A program made the position numbers and the translations under genes. A DNA stretch of 64,000 nt from Bombyx mori (taxonomy: Eukaryota; Arthropoda; Insecta; Lepidoptera; Bombycidae): contig NC_085128.1 in the NCBI RefSeq assembly GCF_030269925.1, positions 12,278,501 through 12,342,500 of the forward strand, written 5' to 3'. Positions 33,960 to 45,397 of this stretch are shown here, in pieces. Within the stretch, counting starts at the first letter, position 1. Each line of letters opens with the position of its first letter. The notes under the pieces are model-generated. The model saw only the letters and a program-made list of their open reading frames with translations. It searched no databases and was not told the origin of the DNA.

Positions 33960-34120
33960 TTCTATACAAACGTTGCTTACATAAATAACGCGAGTAGTGC
34001 TCTGACGTCACAGTCAGGGCTCCGCTTGTTAACGAATCCTCGTTTGAATAGTCGTCGTCGTTGTACGCTCAGTAAACTGTGTCTGACGTATTAACTGTTG
34101 TGATGAATTAGGGGACACGA
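33960..34120 (+). promoter_or_regulatory. promoter-like block (weak)
   Basis: Within a locally GC-richer segment there is TGACGTCA (34014-34021), a CREB/ATF-type octamer. About 50 bp on, 'cgctcagtaaactg' carries the insect initiator core TCAGT (34069-34073), and 'ctgacgtat' follows. No TATA box or supported coding exon follows, so this is an unproven candidate. Confidence 0.2.
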
Positions 34121-34459
34121 GATAATATTTTATGACCATTGAGGTTCGAATTTGAAACGATTACGTTCAATTTAGTTTAGTCAGTGGCAGTTTTAACATG
34201 ACAGCTAGAGTTTTATGAATACGGCATTAATGATAAAGTATCTGTCACTGTTGTTTTAAAGTTTAATGGACAAAGCAACTGTGGCTTGAATACTTGTGGT
34301 CGTGCGACTCTGATGGCGATCGATTATCGAACGCATACTAATTTCCGAATTATCTTAATTTTCAAAATATCTACTACATCCATAACACCATAATAACACT
34401 AAGATAAAACAAACAAAAACGTCATATTTGGTGACAGTTTTAGTAAATACCAAATTATT

Positions 34460-34705
34460 TTACTGGTAGTAGGACTTCTTGTTAGTTCGGACGGGTTGGT
34501 ACCACCACCCCGCCTATTTCTGCCGTGAAGCAGTAATGCGTTTCGGTTTGAAGGGGGGGGGGGGTAACCGTTGTGATACTGAGACCTTAGAACTGATGTC
34601 TCAAGGTGGGTGGCGCATTTATGTTGTAGATGTCTATGGGCTCCAGTAACCATTTAACACCAGGTGGGCTGTGAGATCGTCTACCCATCTAAGCAATAAA
34701 AAAAA
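34460..34705 (+). mobile_element. Bm1 SINE, 5'-truncated, with G12 tract
   Basis: Starts 'ttactggtagtaggac' and ends 'ctaagcaataaaaaaaa'. The usual 'gaagggtggggcagccg' has become 'gaa', twelve G, 'taaccg' (34553-34564). Otherwise typical. Confidence 0.92.
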
Positions 34706-35922
34706 TGTTTTTTCATGTCACAGCACCAAACAATTTTAATACAGTGCAAATGAATAATGATTAAAGAGAAGCTTCAACAACGACATTCTAGTAAATGAAA
34801 TTTCTTGCAAAGTAACGTTTTCCAATAAATAAATGAAACCGGGTCACGGTACGAAAATAATCGCAAATTGAATTCTATCTTTTACACGAGATAATAAAGT
34901 CGTCGTGGCGTGTATGTAATCCGGGCGTTACTTATTCACTCGACATCACACTTTTGTGTAAACAGTTATCGTGCGAAGCGACAAACCCCTCGAACTAATA
35001 TTAGTTTCGCATTTCATTCACTTGCTTGTAAATTTTAGTAGTTTAATGTTTTGGCACTACACACTAACAAACTTACATTTACTGCTCACGAATTATTTAC
35101 AGTCGGTTAACGTTCTAGTTCGTGTGATCATAAAGAATAAATTCGCTAAATTTTAATGAATTGCTATCGGTGTTTTCGAAGTACTTATGTGGTACACGTC
35201 TTGACGTTTGAACAGAATATTATAAAATTTGATTTATAAGAAACATATGTGTTGGTTTATTTTAAAAAAAAATATTTTTTTTTTTCTTTTTTCAAGACCC
35301 GAAGACATTACTTTTGTGAGCAAAATTTTCTCGGTAACTTTACATTTTCACATATAGCAACCGAAATATTCATTTTCACTTCCTAGAACTTTGCATAGCA
35401 TGAGGAAGTTAGACCAACTATTTTACTGCCTCTTCTCCATGTTCGGAAACATTATTACAACTGATATTTCAACATTTTTACAAATTAAAGTTTATCATAA
35501 TGACATAGTTTATCATAATCATAAAAGGAGAAGAAAATTCTCAAAAGCTTTTTTCAACCTATCATCCTACACAGATTTTTACTTTTCAAAGTTGTTTAAA
35601 TAACTGTCAGAACAGAGCACACATGACCTGCCTCTGATAGGACCGGCCAAATTCTCTTATTGATAAGTCGTCCGTAAATTTTCTTTTTTACGATGCGATG
35701 TTACGAAAGGACATATTAAATAAAGATTCAATATGTTGGGGCTACGGTAGAACTGGGGGCCACATCGTGCGACACCATTAGGAAGTGGCGGCACGGAAAA
35801 CCTACGGAATGTTCTGCCTCCTTTACATCTTCGTATTACACTTGAATATATTTTAAATCGCCTTTCCATTTTTTATTCCACAAACAAGTAGATAAGTGCA
35901 CTTCATTTTTAAAATGATCGAA
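34706..35922. other. unassigned spacer
   Basis: No supported gene. Contains A/T homopolymer runs at 35260-35293. Confidence 0.5.
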
Positions 35923-36072
35923 GCCCATAGCCGTCAATACGTGAATGCCGATAGCCCCTTTCAAAGGTATTAAAGTCTCACAGCTATCCTATCCTCTGAA
36001 CTGTAACTCCCGAGTTGTAACCCACAAGTGCTTCTCAGCAGAAATAGGCAGTATTATTGTATCAACTCAGCT
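35923..36072 (-). mobile_element. ancient Bm1 remnant, minus strand
   Basis: Fragments in Bm1 minus order: 'gaagcccatagccgtcaata', 'cgtgaatgccgatagc', 'attaaagtctcac', 'gcttctcagcagaaatagg'. Very diverged. Confidence 0.55.
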
Positions 36073-38390
36073 TACAATATTATGATTTAACAAAAGCACT
36101 ATGCTTTAGTAAAAGTAGCGATCCATCCCATTTAAAAAAAGACATTGTGTATTTTAGAAATGTAAACTATGCAGTCTTTCATTCTTTGGCATTAATTTTT
36201 GGCAAAAAAACTAAATGTATAATCTACGTAATTTATGGAAATATATTATGGAATTTTTGCTTAATTAAACCTTATTAAACTAAAATTAGCATGAATATTA
36301 GTGTCCACAATGATATCAATATAAATATGATTAGGACTTGTTTTGATTGTTCCTAATGTCGGTGATTGTACAAATAACAGCCATTCATTTTAGTATTAAT
36401 TTTAAAACATAAGTATTTAAACTACTTTTACCGAATCGTTCCAATGATCTTGGCGCTGAAAAGTTAGGTACGGAAACACACAGATACGAGACAAGAGCAA
36501 TTATTGTGACAATAAACTGTCGAATAACCATAATAAACATGTTGATTCTAACCTGGGATGCTAAACCAGTGAGCTGAGTAGTAGACGATCTACAAGCTAT
36601 TATTACCTTATCCTTTATTAATCACTTTATGTTTCAATAACATGAGATAAAATAGCTGAAAATCCAATTTAAAAATTTGTTACACAAACACACGATTACG
36701 TCGATTACCGTTGAAGAAAAATTCACTACTAGCCAAAATTTTTCATGCAAGTTAACTCGCTAACACAAACGAAGCATATACACGGATTCCAATGAAATGA
36801 AAGGATATGCGCTGTGAAAAAGCTCTCGACCTGAGTAGGGCACCTCGAAGTAAAATATCTCAGTCGCCAAATCTTTTATTCACTTCGAAACTATCCTAAC
36901 ACCAACTATTCGATCAGGCTATCTCACTCTTTCTTCAGAAGTACGAGGGAAATAGAAAATTGAATAGTTTTAAGAAGCTGTTGGTAATAAATGAATTAAT
37001 AGTATACACATGGTTTTATACATTAGTAGAGGGCCAAAAGTAAACTCACCAAGAAATTATCGTTACGTGGTTTACGAAATCGTAATCTTGAAGTGTTCAT
37101 GAAGACATAAACTTCATTATATTATTATATAATATCATTATAGGCTTAATAGGCAAATTTGATCTTTACAAAAATTGACGAAATAATTTCAGGATAGAAC
37201 AAACTAAATAAGAATGATAATGTATTAGAAATATATCCGGGAGAGTTGCCTTGCCGAGGGGTATACAAGCAGTGCTGTTGTATTTTACTTATAAAGAAAA
37301 AACACATCGTAGAAGCTGCGAAGAAGCGATTAATTTTGTTAATAATTCACCATTATCCTTTGGTTATTTTAATCATGTTAACGGCATAAACTGTTCAGAC
37401 ACCATTAATAATTTCATTCGCAATTTCGGTACAAGGAGTTAGGGCCGATCCCGTGTTGGTTACAGGAATGTTTAGATATATTCGTACGTAATGGGATATT
37501 AAGTGCGTCAAAATGTAAAGTCACAGCATCCATTAGCAAAAACGAAGTAGAATACTGCGATAGGCATTGTTCGTATTAGTTTTTATTTATTGAGTGTGCT
37601 AGATAATTATTGTATTCTCGCCAAACAATAAGCGAGTCTATTATACATTCCCAGACAACGTTACAAGAAGAATGACGACCGAAAACATAAAAATCATAGT
37701 GCGCCATTCCGTACAAAATGTTTTGTAACAATTTACTAAAGATTTATCGCGGTCGTCAACTTGAGTTTATTTACTGTACAATCAATCACTGTTGGCGATA
37801 GTTGTGACATCGTGATGATGTGGGTTTCGGTGACGAGAATTCAAATTTTTATCCTCACGCCTCTCAAACATTTTCATTGATGATTTGTAAGAGCTATTTG
37901 ACATCTTGTAAAATGTATTTGTGTGATAGAGGGCTTGTAAATATCTTTGTTTGTTGCTGTCTCTCTATGTGATTTAGTTTAAAAAATTCTGTTGATACTT
38001 TAGGAAAAGTTTTTGATGGGAAATGTGGTGCCCAAATAGTTTTATTAAATGGCAGTTCTGTCACATATCCAATTCTAATTTTAAGACGGTTAGTTGTATT
38101 AATAACTTTAAGCAAAGTACACTTTCATTTACAACCAAAGTTATGCAGATGGTGTAGTACAATATTAATTAAGTTTTGATTCCCTTCGCGAATTCGATTG
38201 ACTCATACTTAGATGTTATTACGATTTGACTACTGTATCTTGGTTAATCGAATTACGATTCGATTCGATTAATTAATGTTAAAATTTTAATAAATGCCCT
38301 TTTTTCCGAAAAAAACGGTGTCTTGTTTTCGTCGATATATTTTCTGATCAGTAACTTGAGTTACGTTTTCATGATCCCATCTTTGGGGCT
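36073..38390. other. gene-free stretch
   Basis: About 2.3 kb with no supported gene or classified repeat. The short frames at 36057-36278, 37251-37442 and 37894-38115 lack any recognisable domain. Confidence 0.5.
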
Positions 38391-39050
38391 GTAGATTAGT
38401 ATGGACCACGTCAGTCTGGAAGGCTATCCAGAATGCGACAGTGCGTCACGAAACTCGGAAATATCCAGCGGCATCTGAACAAGCTTGTCGGCGAACACGG
38501 CTATCCATCACCTGGTTAGTTTTTGGCAGAAAATGCAATTGCTTAGAATTTCTGACACCGGCAGCATTAGATACTCATTATTAGGCCGCCCGATGGAAAC
38601 TACTTTTGTTCATTGCTGACGCATACTGAAACTATTTATTCCATCGCTAGAAGATAAATTTTAAAATTCAATACGTCAAAATAGGCGTTTTGATGAGCGC
38701 CTCATGTTTGGAACTGTAACATCAAAAATTATATTGAGGAAACTATAAAAGTTCGGATAATCGTAAAAGCGGCGCTGGAAGGCAGCCAAAAGCCCGACAA
38801 TGAAAAATAATTCGACATGCGCCAAGATGTTCAATGGATTCAGTTCAAAGTTTCGGTTTTATTGCGTTTCTTTAATTTTTATTTATAGAAGCGGATACAT
38901 CTGTCAGATAAGAATTTAGTTCGTCTTTCTTTTTGATACTGAAGATTGTTTCGGATTTTAGGTCGAATCGAAACGCGGTTCCCATATTGTATCGATGTCA
39001 AAATTAAGGACTGCAAATTTAAGATTCGATTGTAGATTTATCTAATAATA
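38391..39050. other. unassigned, mixed composition
   Basis: GC-richer pieces at 38400-38530 and 38750-38830 ('gtaaaagcggcgctggaagg') look like old mobile-element debris, but I cannot assign a family. Confidence 0.35.
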
Positions 39051-39261
39051 AATATGTAAATAATTATTTTACCCGTGTATGTGTTAGCGAACTCGTCCTA
39101 AACGGTTGGACCGATTTTGATAATCTTCTTTGTGTGTGTTCCAGTATATTCAACAATGGTTTTGATTCACAATTCGGTACACTAAAAGCGGCTTTTTTAA
39201 TAATTTCTTTCTAAAAAAGGTTTCAGATTTAGGACAGAACAACGTCTATCAGGCCCACTAG
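39051..39261 (+). mobile_element. minimal Helitron, 211 bp (copy G)
   Basis: 5' TCTAATAATAAATATGT follows A (39050). 3' 'acaacgtctatcaggcccaC' runs into CTAG (39258-39261) before T (39262). The 'acaacgtctgtcgg..ctagt' type 3' end is common in Lepidoptera. The interior contains 'aacggttggaccgattttga', a segment frequent near Helitron 5' ends. No coding frame. Confidence 0.78.
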
Positions 39262-40480
39262 TTTATTTATATTTCTCATTGATCAGATGTGAAGCGATTA
39301 CTGGAAACCATGCACGTCGCAATATGAATGCTCTCTTAAGAAAACTCACTAAAACAAATCTAAGTGGTAATGTAAAGTAGTAATGTAATTATATATCACA
39401 ATTGCATTGGGCAAAAAAGGCAGATAGGCAGAGGGGCAGGTAGATAGTAGTATCTACTCAAGCTTGCTGGCTATATGCCCTACCAACATAGAAAACCGGC
39501 TGGCGATCATAGTATGCTTGTATGCGATTCAGAGACTGCTGCCTATTCTCCAGATGCTGTGGTGCTATTTAAGGCCACCAAGAAAGGCCAGACTTCGGAG
39601 GCATTGGAAAAAGAAACCTTAAAGACATTAAATTCTATTAATCTAAAAAATATTCTCCGTAATGAAGAATAAATTGAAACGAAAGAACTATTGCAATTTC
39701 TGTAACACTCAACCAATAGCGGTTTGCTTGGAGATTTTCTCAATTTAATGAGAAAGAGTAGACGACGAGTTAACAACTACCCGTCCTTTTGAGATTTAGA
39801 CCTTTAATTTTTATAGCATACTATCTTTTTTCCGTGACTTCGTTCGCTTTAATTTAGAGAAAAAATATTTCGGTAATAATGATTTTGGATGAAAGGTTTT
39901 CAAGATAAGAGGTAATAATATTTCTGAAGATGCGTTCTTTTCTCTACTGACAACGTGTATGTAATATTTTATGATGATCAGCTGTGTTGATATTATGGGA
40001 AAGCGTCAGAAATAAATTAGTAAATATATTAATTAAGTAAAACCCATTTAAAGATATAAAATTTTACGCAACTAAAAAAGCGCAGATTAACTTTAAAACA
40101 AATCGCCTCACGTTGAGAGAATACAAATCCGGAATTGCAAGCGTTACACCCAACATACAATGACGTCAGAATCATACAAATGATGGAGTCATCTTCAAAT
40201 AATTTATTTTCCTTACCGCATTATTCAGAAGCTGCAGTGACGTCTTAGTTTATATTTATTTTAAAAAGAATCATGTTTAGATTTAGATCTAAATCTAACG
40301 CCACAGTGAAACGCAAAGCTGCGGAATTTCCCTATTTATTGTTTAAAAATCCTTACTTTTAAAATATATCGATCCATTTGCCGAAGTAAGCAGTGTCTTG
40401 ATGTTCTGATTATTCAATTTTCTCCCTGCTAAATTACAATGACTAAATGATTAATCTTTATTACCAGTAGTACTATAAAG
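39262..40480. other. unassigned spacer
   Basis: A 65-codon frame at 39475-39672 (contains DSETAAYSPDAVV and a lysine/glutamate-rich end) is the most protein-like short frame here. It matches nothing I know and is not called. Confidence 0.4.
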
Positions 40481-40481
40481 A

Positions 40482-40522
40482 TGCCGTTATGTTTACTGGT
40501 GGAGTGCCGTTATGTTTACTGG
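40482..40522 (+). repeat. 18-bp exact direct repeat at Bm1 5' edge
   Basis: tgccgttatgtttactgg occurs at 40482-40499 and 40505-40522, separated by tggag. The 3' half (tttactgg) is Bm1-like sequence. Confidence 0.9.
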
Positions 40523-40776
40523 ACTCACTCTTGTGAGTCCACACGGGTAGATACCACCACCCTACCTATTTCTGCCGTGAAGCCTGAAGCAGTAATGCGT
40601 TTCGGTTTGAAGGGTGGGGCAGCCGTTGTAATATAATATAACTATACGGAGATCTTAGAACTCATATCGCAAGGTGGGTGGCGCATTTACGTTGTAGATG
40701 TCTATGGGCTCCAGTAACCACTAAGCAGGTGGGCTGTGAGCCCGTCCACCCATCTAAGCAATAAAAACAATAAAAA
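40512..40776 (+). mobile_element. Bm1 SINE, 5'-truncated
   Basis: Body and tail of Bm1 with private changes: 'gaagcctgaagcagtaatg' (small duplication), an AT insertion 'aatataatataac', a lost 'ttaacacc' segment, and the tail 'gcaataaaaacaataaaaag'. Its 5' boundary overlaps a locally duplicated 18-bp unit (see 40482-40522). Confidence 0.88.
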
Positions 40777-40789
40777 GAATTTTTGACAG

Positions 40790-41125
40790 AATAACACGCC
40801 CGGTGTACTCATATTGAACTATGCGACTATGACTATGAACACCAGGTTCAAATTTGGCTTCCACGACGAAGGGATAATATCTTGTAATAAAAGTAAATGT
40901 CAAATTAGTAAAATTACTGATGAACCCACAATAATCCTGTCTATTTCTGTCATAAAGCATCAGTAATTCGTTCCAGTTTAAAGGGTGGGATAGCCTATGT
41001 ACAATGCAATTAAGACTTCAACGGCATGTTTTATGGTGGATAATGGCATTCTCGTTCTGATATTTTCAGTTTTCGGTAAGCTTACAGCAGAGCTCGCTGA
41101 TCTAGTTAAGCAACATAAATGTAAA
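40790..41125 (+). mobile_element. ancient Bm1 remnant including head
   Basis: Immediately follows the younger Bm1. Recognisable pieces are 'acacgcccggtgtactcat', 'ggcttccacgacgaagg', 'ataatatcttgtaataaaag', 'cctgtctatttctgtc', 'tttaaagggtgggatagcc' and 'gctgatctagttaagcaac'. Old and diverged. Confidence 0.65.
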
Positions 41126-41610
41126 GAAACAAATGCAGATTGAGAAGTGTCATTATAATAATATGTATATATTACAAACGAAACAAAAATATAAGCAAAT
41201 TAATTTGATTTGTGGTAGCCCTAACGACAAAGGCATATAAAACCCATATCTTAATTTGACATAAGTCAATTTGTTCCAGATTAATTCTACGTTCATGTAA
41301 CAGGTTTATTGTATATCATAAAATCACTCTGTCTCTCTCACACTAGTATTTCTAGCAATGCTTCTATGTTCGTCTAAGATTTATGTCAACGCAACATGCT
41401 CCAACGTATTTATTGAGTTACAAGTTTGTATTATATAATTCGGTTTTAAGGATAAATTGATCTTGTTACTGTCAATAACAATGCTTTTAAAGTTTGTGTT
41501 AGAAATAGTTGTTAGATAATAATAATCTGTTTAAATGAAGCTCCGGCAGAGGAGTGGATCTTAAACAGATTTTAGATAATTTCGAAATAAAGGCAAAATA
41601 GAAGTCGTTT
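41126..41610. other. unassigned spacer
   Basis: No supported feature. Confidence 0.5.
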
Positions 41611-41735
41611 TTATTATTGTAGATGGGTAAACTTGTTCACAGCCCATCTCACATTACGAACCAGAGTCCAAAGAGAGAGAGATAGGCAGGATGCTGATAC
41701 CCACCCAATTGGCTTCAAAACTCCCTACCATCAAA
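41611..41735 (-). mobile_element. ancient Bm1 remnant, minus strand
   Basis: 'ttattgtagatgggtaaact', 'tgttcacagcccatctcac' and 'gataggcaggatgctgatac' match inverted Bm1, with the middle deleted and a short (ag)n patch at 41672-41682. Confidence 0.65.
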
Positions 41736-42227
41736 AATGTAACTAAAGAACTCTGCTAACTGTTCCGTATTAAATCATTTATTCGCCTCTTATGATGCCT
41801 AATGAAAAAGACGTGGTGGTGTTATTCTAAGCCAATACACAACCAAAGACATGCCAGATAAATACCAGATAAATAACGAACTTCACAAGTCAAGTAGGTC
41901 AGGAAATAAATAAATAATTTGCAAGCGATGTTAGCAATATTTAAAAGTCTATCTTCAAAATAGAAATGCCTAGCGAATCTACGTATGAACTCAATAAAAA
42001 ATGTGATCTAGAAAGCTCAGAAAAAAAAACGAGGAGGGGCGCTTCGCAGCTGATTGGGCGATCTCATTAAAATCAGGAAGGAACTGCCGACGTTAAGCGT
42101 TCCGTTACCGAGCCGTCTGTTCTGAAGAGAGTTTTATTCGTTTATAAAAACAGGTCACAAAAAAACATGCTGAGTTTTATAACTGTGAATGGATTCGCAA
42201 ATTTTCAAAACGGACAGTGAAACTATA
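41736..42227. other. unassigned spacer
   Basis: No supported gene. Confidence 0.5.
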
Positions 42228-42469
42228 TTTTTTTTATTGCTTAGATGCGTGGACGAGATCACAGCCCAGTGTTAAATGGTTACTGGAGCCCATAGACATC
42301 TAAAACGTAAATGCGCCACCCACCTTGAGATATATGTTCTAAGGTCTCAAGTATAGTTACAACGGTTGCCCCACCCTTCAAACCGAAACGCATCACTGCT
42401 TCACGGCAGAAATAGGCAGGGCGGTGGTACCTACCCGCGCGGACTCACAAGAGGTCCCACCACCAGTGA
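42228..42469 (-). mobile_element. Bm1 SINE, 5'-truncated, minus strand
   Basis: T run 42228-42235, 'ttgcttagatgcgtgg' and the body to 'caccagt'. Deletions include the 'acctggt' segment. Head missing. Confidence 0.92.
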
Positions 42470-42672
42470 AATAGACTTAAATATAAGTGTAGGTATATAG
42501 AGAGTGTCGTATTTTATTCTTCAACTTCTACACATGCTCCAACAATAATATAGAATGTAATATAATTAAAAGTATTTTTACGGATCTCACATAAATTTTT
42601 GTCATTAAATTACTTCAGACTTACCTAATCTTGTAATACTCATTGTAAAAATGAATATTAAAAAAAAATATT

Positions 42673-42855
42673 CTAATATAAAAAAAAAAAACTAATATAA
42701 AAAAAAGACATGCCCGCTGAGTTTCTTGCCAATTTTTCTCATGACGGAGGCTAGTTTTTGTGAATTGGCGGTAGTTCTTTTGACGTTCAACAACTATGTA
42801 CTTTCATTTATGTTGAATATTTTTTTTTAAATTTGATTTGATATGACATTTTCAA
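42673..42855 (+). mobile_element. LINE 3' untranslated tail
   Basis: 'catgcccgctgagtttcttg', 'tctcatgacggaggctag', 'gaattggcggtagttc' and a tail 'aaatttgatttgatatg' match a common lepidopteran LINE 3' end that finishes in a ttgatt-type repeat. It is preceded by three A-rich units 'ctaatataaaaaaaa'. Confidence 0.65.
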
Positions 42856-43251
42856 TGTTCCAGTATTAATTAAGTAATATAATGTTAATATAACAAACAC
42901 AAAACAACAACTTCTCGTCATAAGCTGTACTAAAGCTGCAGCTGTTTTCAGAAATGTCATGATGCGAACGTATTTATAAGAACCAGGCGGTCACGTTGGA
43001 AAAATTTAGAAAATTGACCATCCATTAAGATCATGTTACGTTTGTAATCGTTACTTTGTTAAGGTACGATCACACCTCCCGAATAGTCTAGTTGAAGCCA
43101 AAGAAACACACACACTAATGATTGTAAAGTTATTTTCTATCTCGTTTACCTGATCGCATCTGTAATTATCGAAGTTAGTCGGTGATCTTTCCAAATTTTA
43201 TGAGTGTTTTTTGTCCCTTAACTAATCGTCGGTAGTTGGTAGGGACAATTT

Positions 43252-43398
43252 CAACTACGCGGGGACCGGTAGGTGAGTTCACGGGCTCAACCTTAGAGAA
43301 TTACTAACACTGGCCCTGACAAGTGCAGTGCTTCGCTGAATCTACCACCCAATCGAATTAGCGACTCACTGAGAAGATCCGATTAGAAACTCAGTAAG
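43252..43398 (-). mobile_element. fragment of retroelement family K, minus strand
   Basis: 'ggtgagttcacgggctcaac', 'cagtgcttcgctgaatctac' and 'gactcactgagaagatccg' are the reverse complement of the element at 61.6 kb. 'Family K' is only my label for this unnamed retroelement family. Confidence 0.65.
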
Positions 43399-43937
43399 TT
43401 AATTGAATGGTGGAGTGGTAAATAAACGTCACTCAAACCCTTGTGTTGCTCAAATTTCAGGAGTCGCGACAAAGAGCAAACTCAAAAGTTACAAAAAGAA
43501 CAAGGCCTCATCAGATTTTGTAGGGCTTTCCGAGCGGTAAATCTAACTGATACTTTTACTCATGTTTTTGGAACAATGAGCTCAGTTGAATTCAATGTGA
43601 ACATTAAAACCGAAAGAATAAAAATAAAACTTGGATTTGCAGACGTTAACTGCCGTTGTGAATGTTTTGTAATTGTCGTTCTGCGCACGCGTTTAATATG
43701 ATGATTATCATCTAGTGCCGTTTCAGAAACAGAAACTATCGGGAACGCTAATAATACCGCAACCAATGTTCTTGCTAATATTTTAAGATTAATGTAGGGT
43801 AGCCGAGAAAATGATTCACTTGAAGTCGTGTTTTTCTTTTAATGAGTGTAATTTTGTTTTGTCTCAAATAATTGAGCATTGTACATTACAAACGATGATG
43901 TGGACCGATTGAAGATATTTGAACATTCCTTTGTCTT
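43399..43937. other. unassigned spacer
   Basis: Frames on both strands at 43441-43766 overlap each other and carry no recognisable domain. Confidence 0.45.
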
Positions 43938-44100
43938 GCGTAGATGACAGAGTCCACGGCCTACTAGATTTTAAGTAGTTACTAGAGCCCTTCGGCTTCA
44001 AAATATGATTGCTACCTTGATATATGTGATCAAAGTCTCTCCCTATACCTTCTCACCTTCAAACCGAAATTAATAACTGCGAAATTTAACCGCTCTACCA
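43938..44100 (-). mobile_element. ancient Bm1 remnant, minus strand, followed by (AAT)n
   Basis: 'cttgcgtagatgacagagtc', 'ttttaagtagttactagagc' and 'cttcaaaccgaaattaataa' are diverged inverted Bm1. An (AAT)7 microsatellite follows at 44102-44123. Confidence 0.65.
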
Positions 44101-44547
44101 CTAATAATAATAATAATAATAATTATGCAAAGTACAATATTTGTGGGTATGATTTTAATCACACAATATTATTTTATCATGTAAGTATGTAGTTCGCGTG
44201 AAGACGTACTCGTAATAATTAAAGGGTTGTGTGTTATGTTTTTGTGTCAGAGAATCTTGTTTCACTTTGATGAGCATCTTATTTATCACTCCTGATCAGC
44301 AGGCTACAAAAATTGTCTGCCATCTAGAATTGCCATAAGAAAACCAGTCAAGTGGGCCTTTTGCTTATCTACCAACGCAAATATAGAACTTGACAAGTTT
44401 ATTTATTTATTTACTAGTGACTCGGCAGATTTCGTAGTGTCTCAATCGATAAATAAAAGACCTAAGCTTTTGCATAAAATAAACTTAAAACAAACAAAAG
44501 GAATCCGTCCGACGGGGGACACACCAAAGGAAAAACAAAATGGTTTT

Positions 44548-45252
44548 TGGAGTTTACTCCTTAAGAATCGATTTACATATATAGGCCCGGGGTATGAAAA
44601 TTATGGGGACCAAAATCGTACTAGAGAGTATAGCATGTCACACGAAATGCGTTATGCGCCTGATTGGCTCCTGATTGGCGCGCGCACGCATCACCATTGC
44701 CAGGTGATGCGTGCGCGCGCCAATCAGGAGCCAACGCGCGGCCGCGTTATCGCAGGTGACGCCGGGCTGCTGCGCCGGCAGTCCGCCACAAAGCCTCGTA
44801 CTGATCGCGCGTTTCTCTCATTATTGTATTTTCATATATTTGTTAGTCGTTTGTTTTGTGTCTCGTTAATTTGTTAATAATCTGTAGTGTATGGTGTTGT
44901 CGTAATATAGAACTATTTCTCGTATTGTTTCGTTTAATTTACCGACATCGTTTTGCTTGTGGCCGGACGCCGTTCGGGTTCGATTCCTGAACGTATCAAC
45001 TGTTAGTGGGTTGATACCCGAATATAACCCGCTACAAATCATTTATTAATAAAGCTTATTAAATATAAACAATTCCTTCTATCAGTGAATGGACAACTTA
45101 TATATTAATTGTAAAAGTGAATTATATAGACTTACTTAATTACCGCATCCACGTGTTCCGCAACTCCCGGATCATTCTCACTAGAATACGTAACATCCAT
45201 ATTTTACTGTATTCAACTGACACAAATTTATATTTATATCCAGTAAACTCCA
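44548..45252. mobile_element. insert inside Helitron with 11-bp inverted ends; possible solo LTR or MITE
   Basis: Begins tggagtttact and ends agtaaactcca, an 11-bp perfect terminal inverted repeat starting TG and ending CA. The interior has a CpG-rich hairpin (44666-44732), then AT-rich sequence with 'aataaagcttattaaat' (about 45049-45065). TG...CA ends would suit a solo LTR, but the flanking 4-6 bp duplication is not evident and about 30 bp on the right side remain unexplained. Classification is open. Confidence 0.35.
44666..44732. repeat. perfect 30-bp inverted repeat, 7-nt loop
   Basis: Arms at 44666-44695 and 44703-44732 (left arm starts ggctcctgattggcgcgcgc) are exact reverse complements around 'attgcca'. 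The arms are about 70% GC. The left arm is preceded by a second 'tgattggc'-like unit. Confidence 0.95.
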
Positions 45253-45397
45253 GTCGTGCGTCGGAGCGGACACACACACTTTTTTTTTTTTTAATTCCAA
45301 GCACAAATAATTCAAGACCAAAATTAGCCAAATCGGTCCAGCCGTTCTCGAGTTTTAGCGAGACTAACGAACAGCAATTCATTTTTATATCTATAGA

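Larger units (their letters stand above)
44414..45397 (-). mobile_element. Helitron (family 2, copy F) interrupted by a ~700-bp insert
   Basis: Right end on the minus strand: A/TCTATAGATATAAAAATG, 'attgctgttcgttagtctcg', 'gaacggctggaccgatttgg'. Left end: CTAG (44414-44417) after A. Both flanks match copy E (9.85 kb), which is only about 284 bp, so roughly 44545-45285 is extra. The Helitron-matching parts resume at 'aattccaagcacaaataatt'. Confidence 0.75.

Noticed and set aside
39475..39672. 65-codon frame with mixed composition
   Set aside because: Looks more protein-like than most but has no flanking exon signals, family resemblance or second copy in the window.
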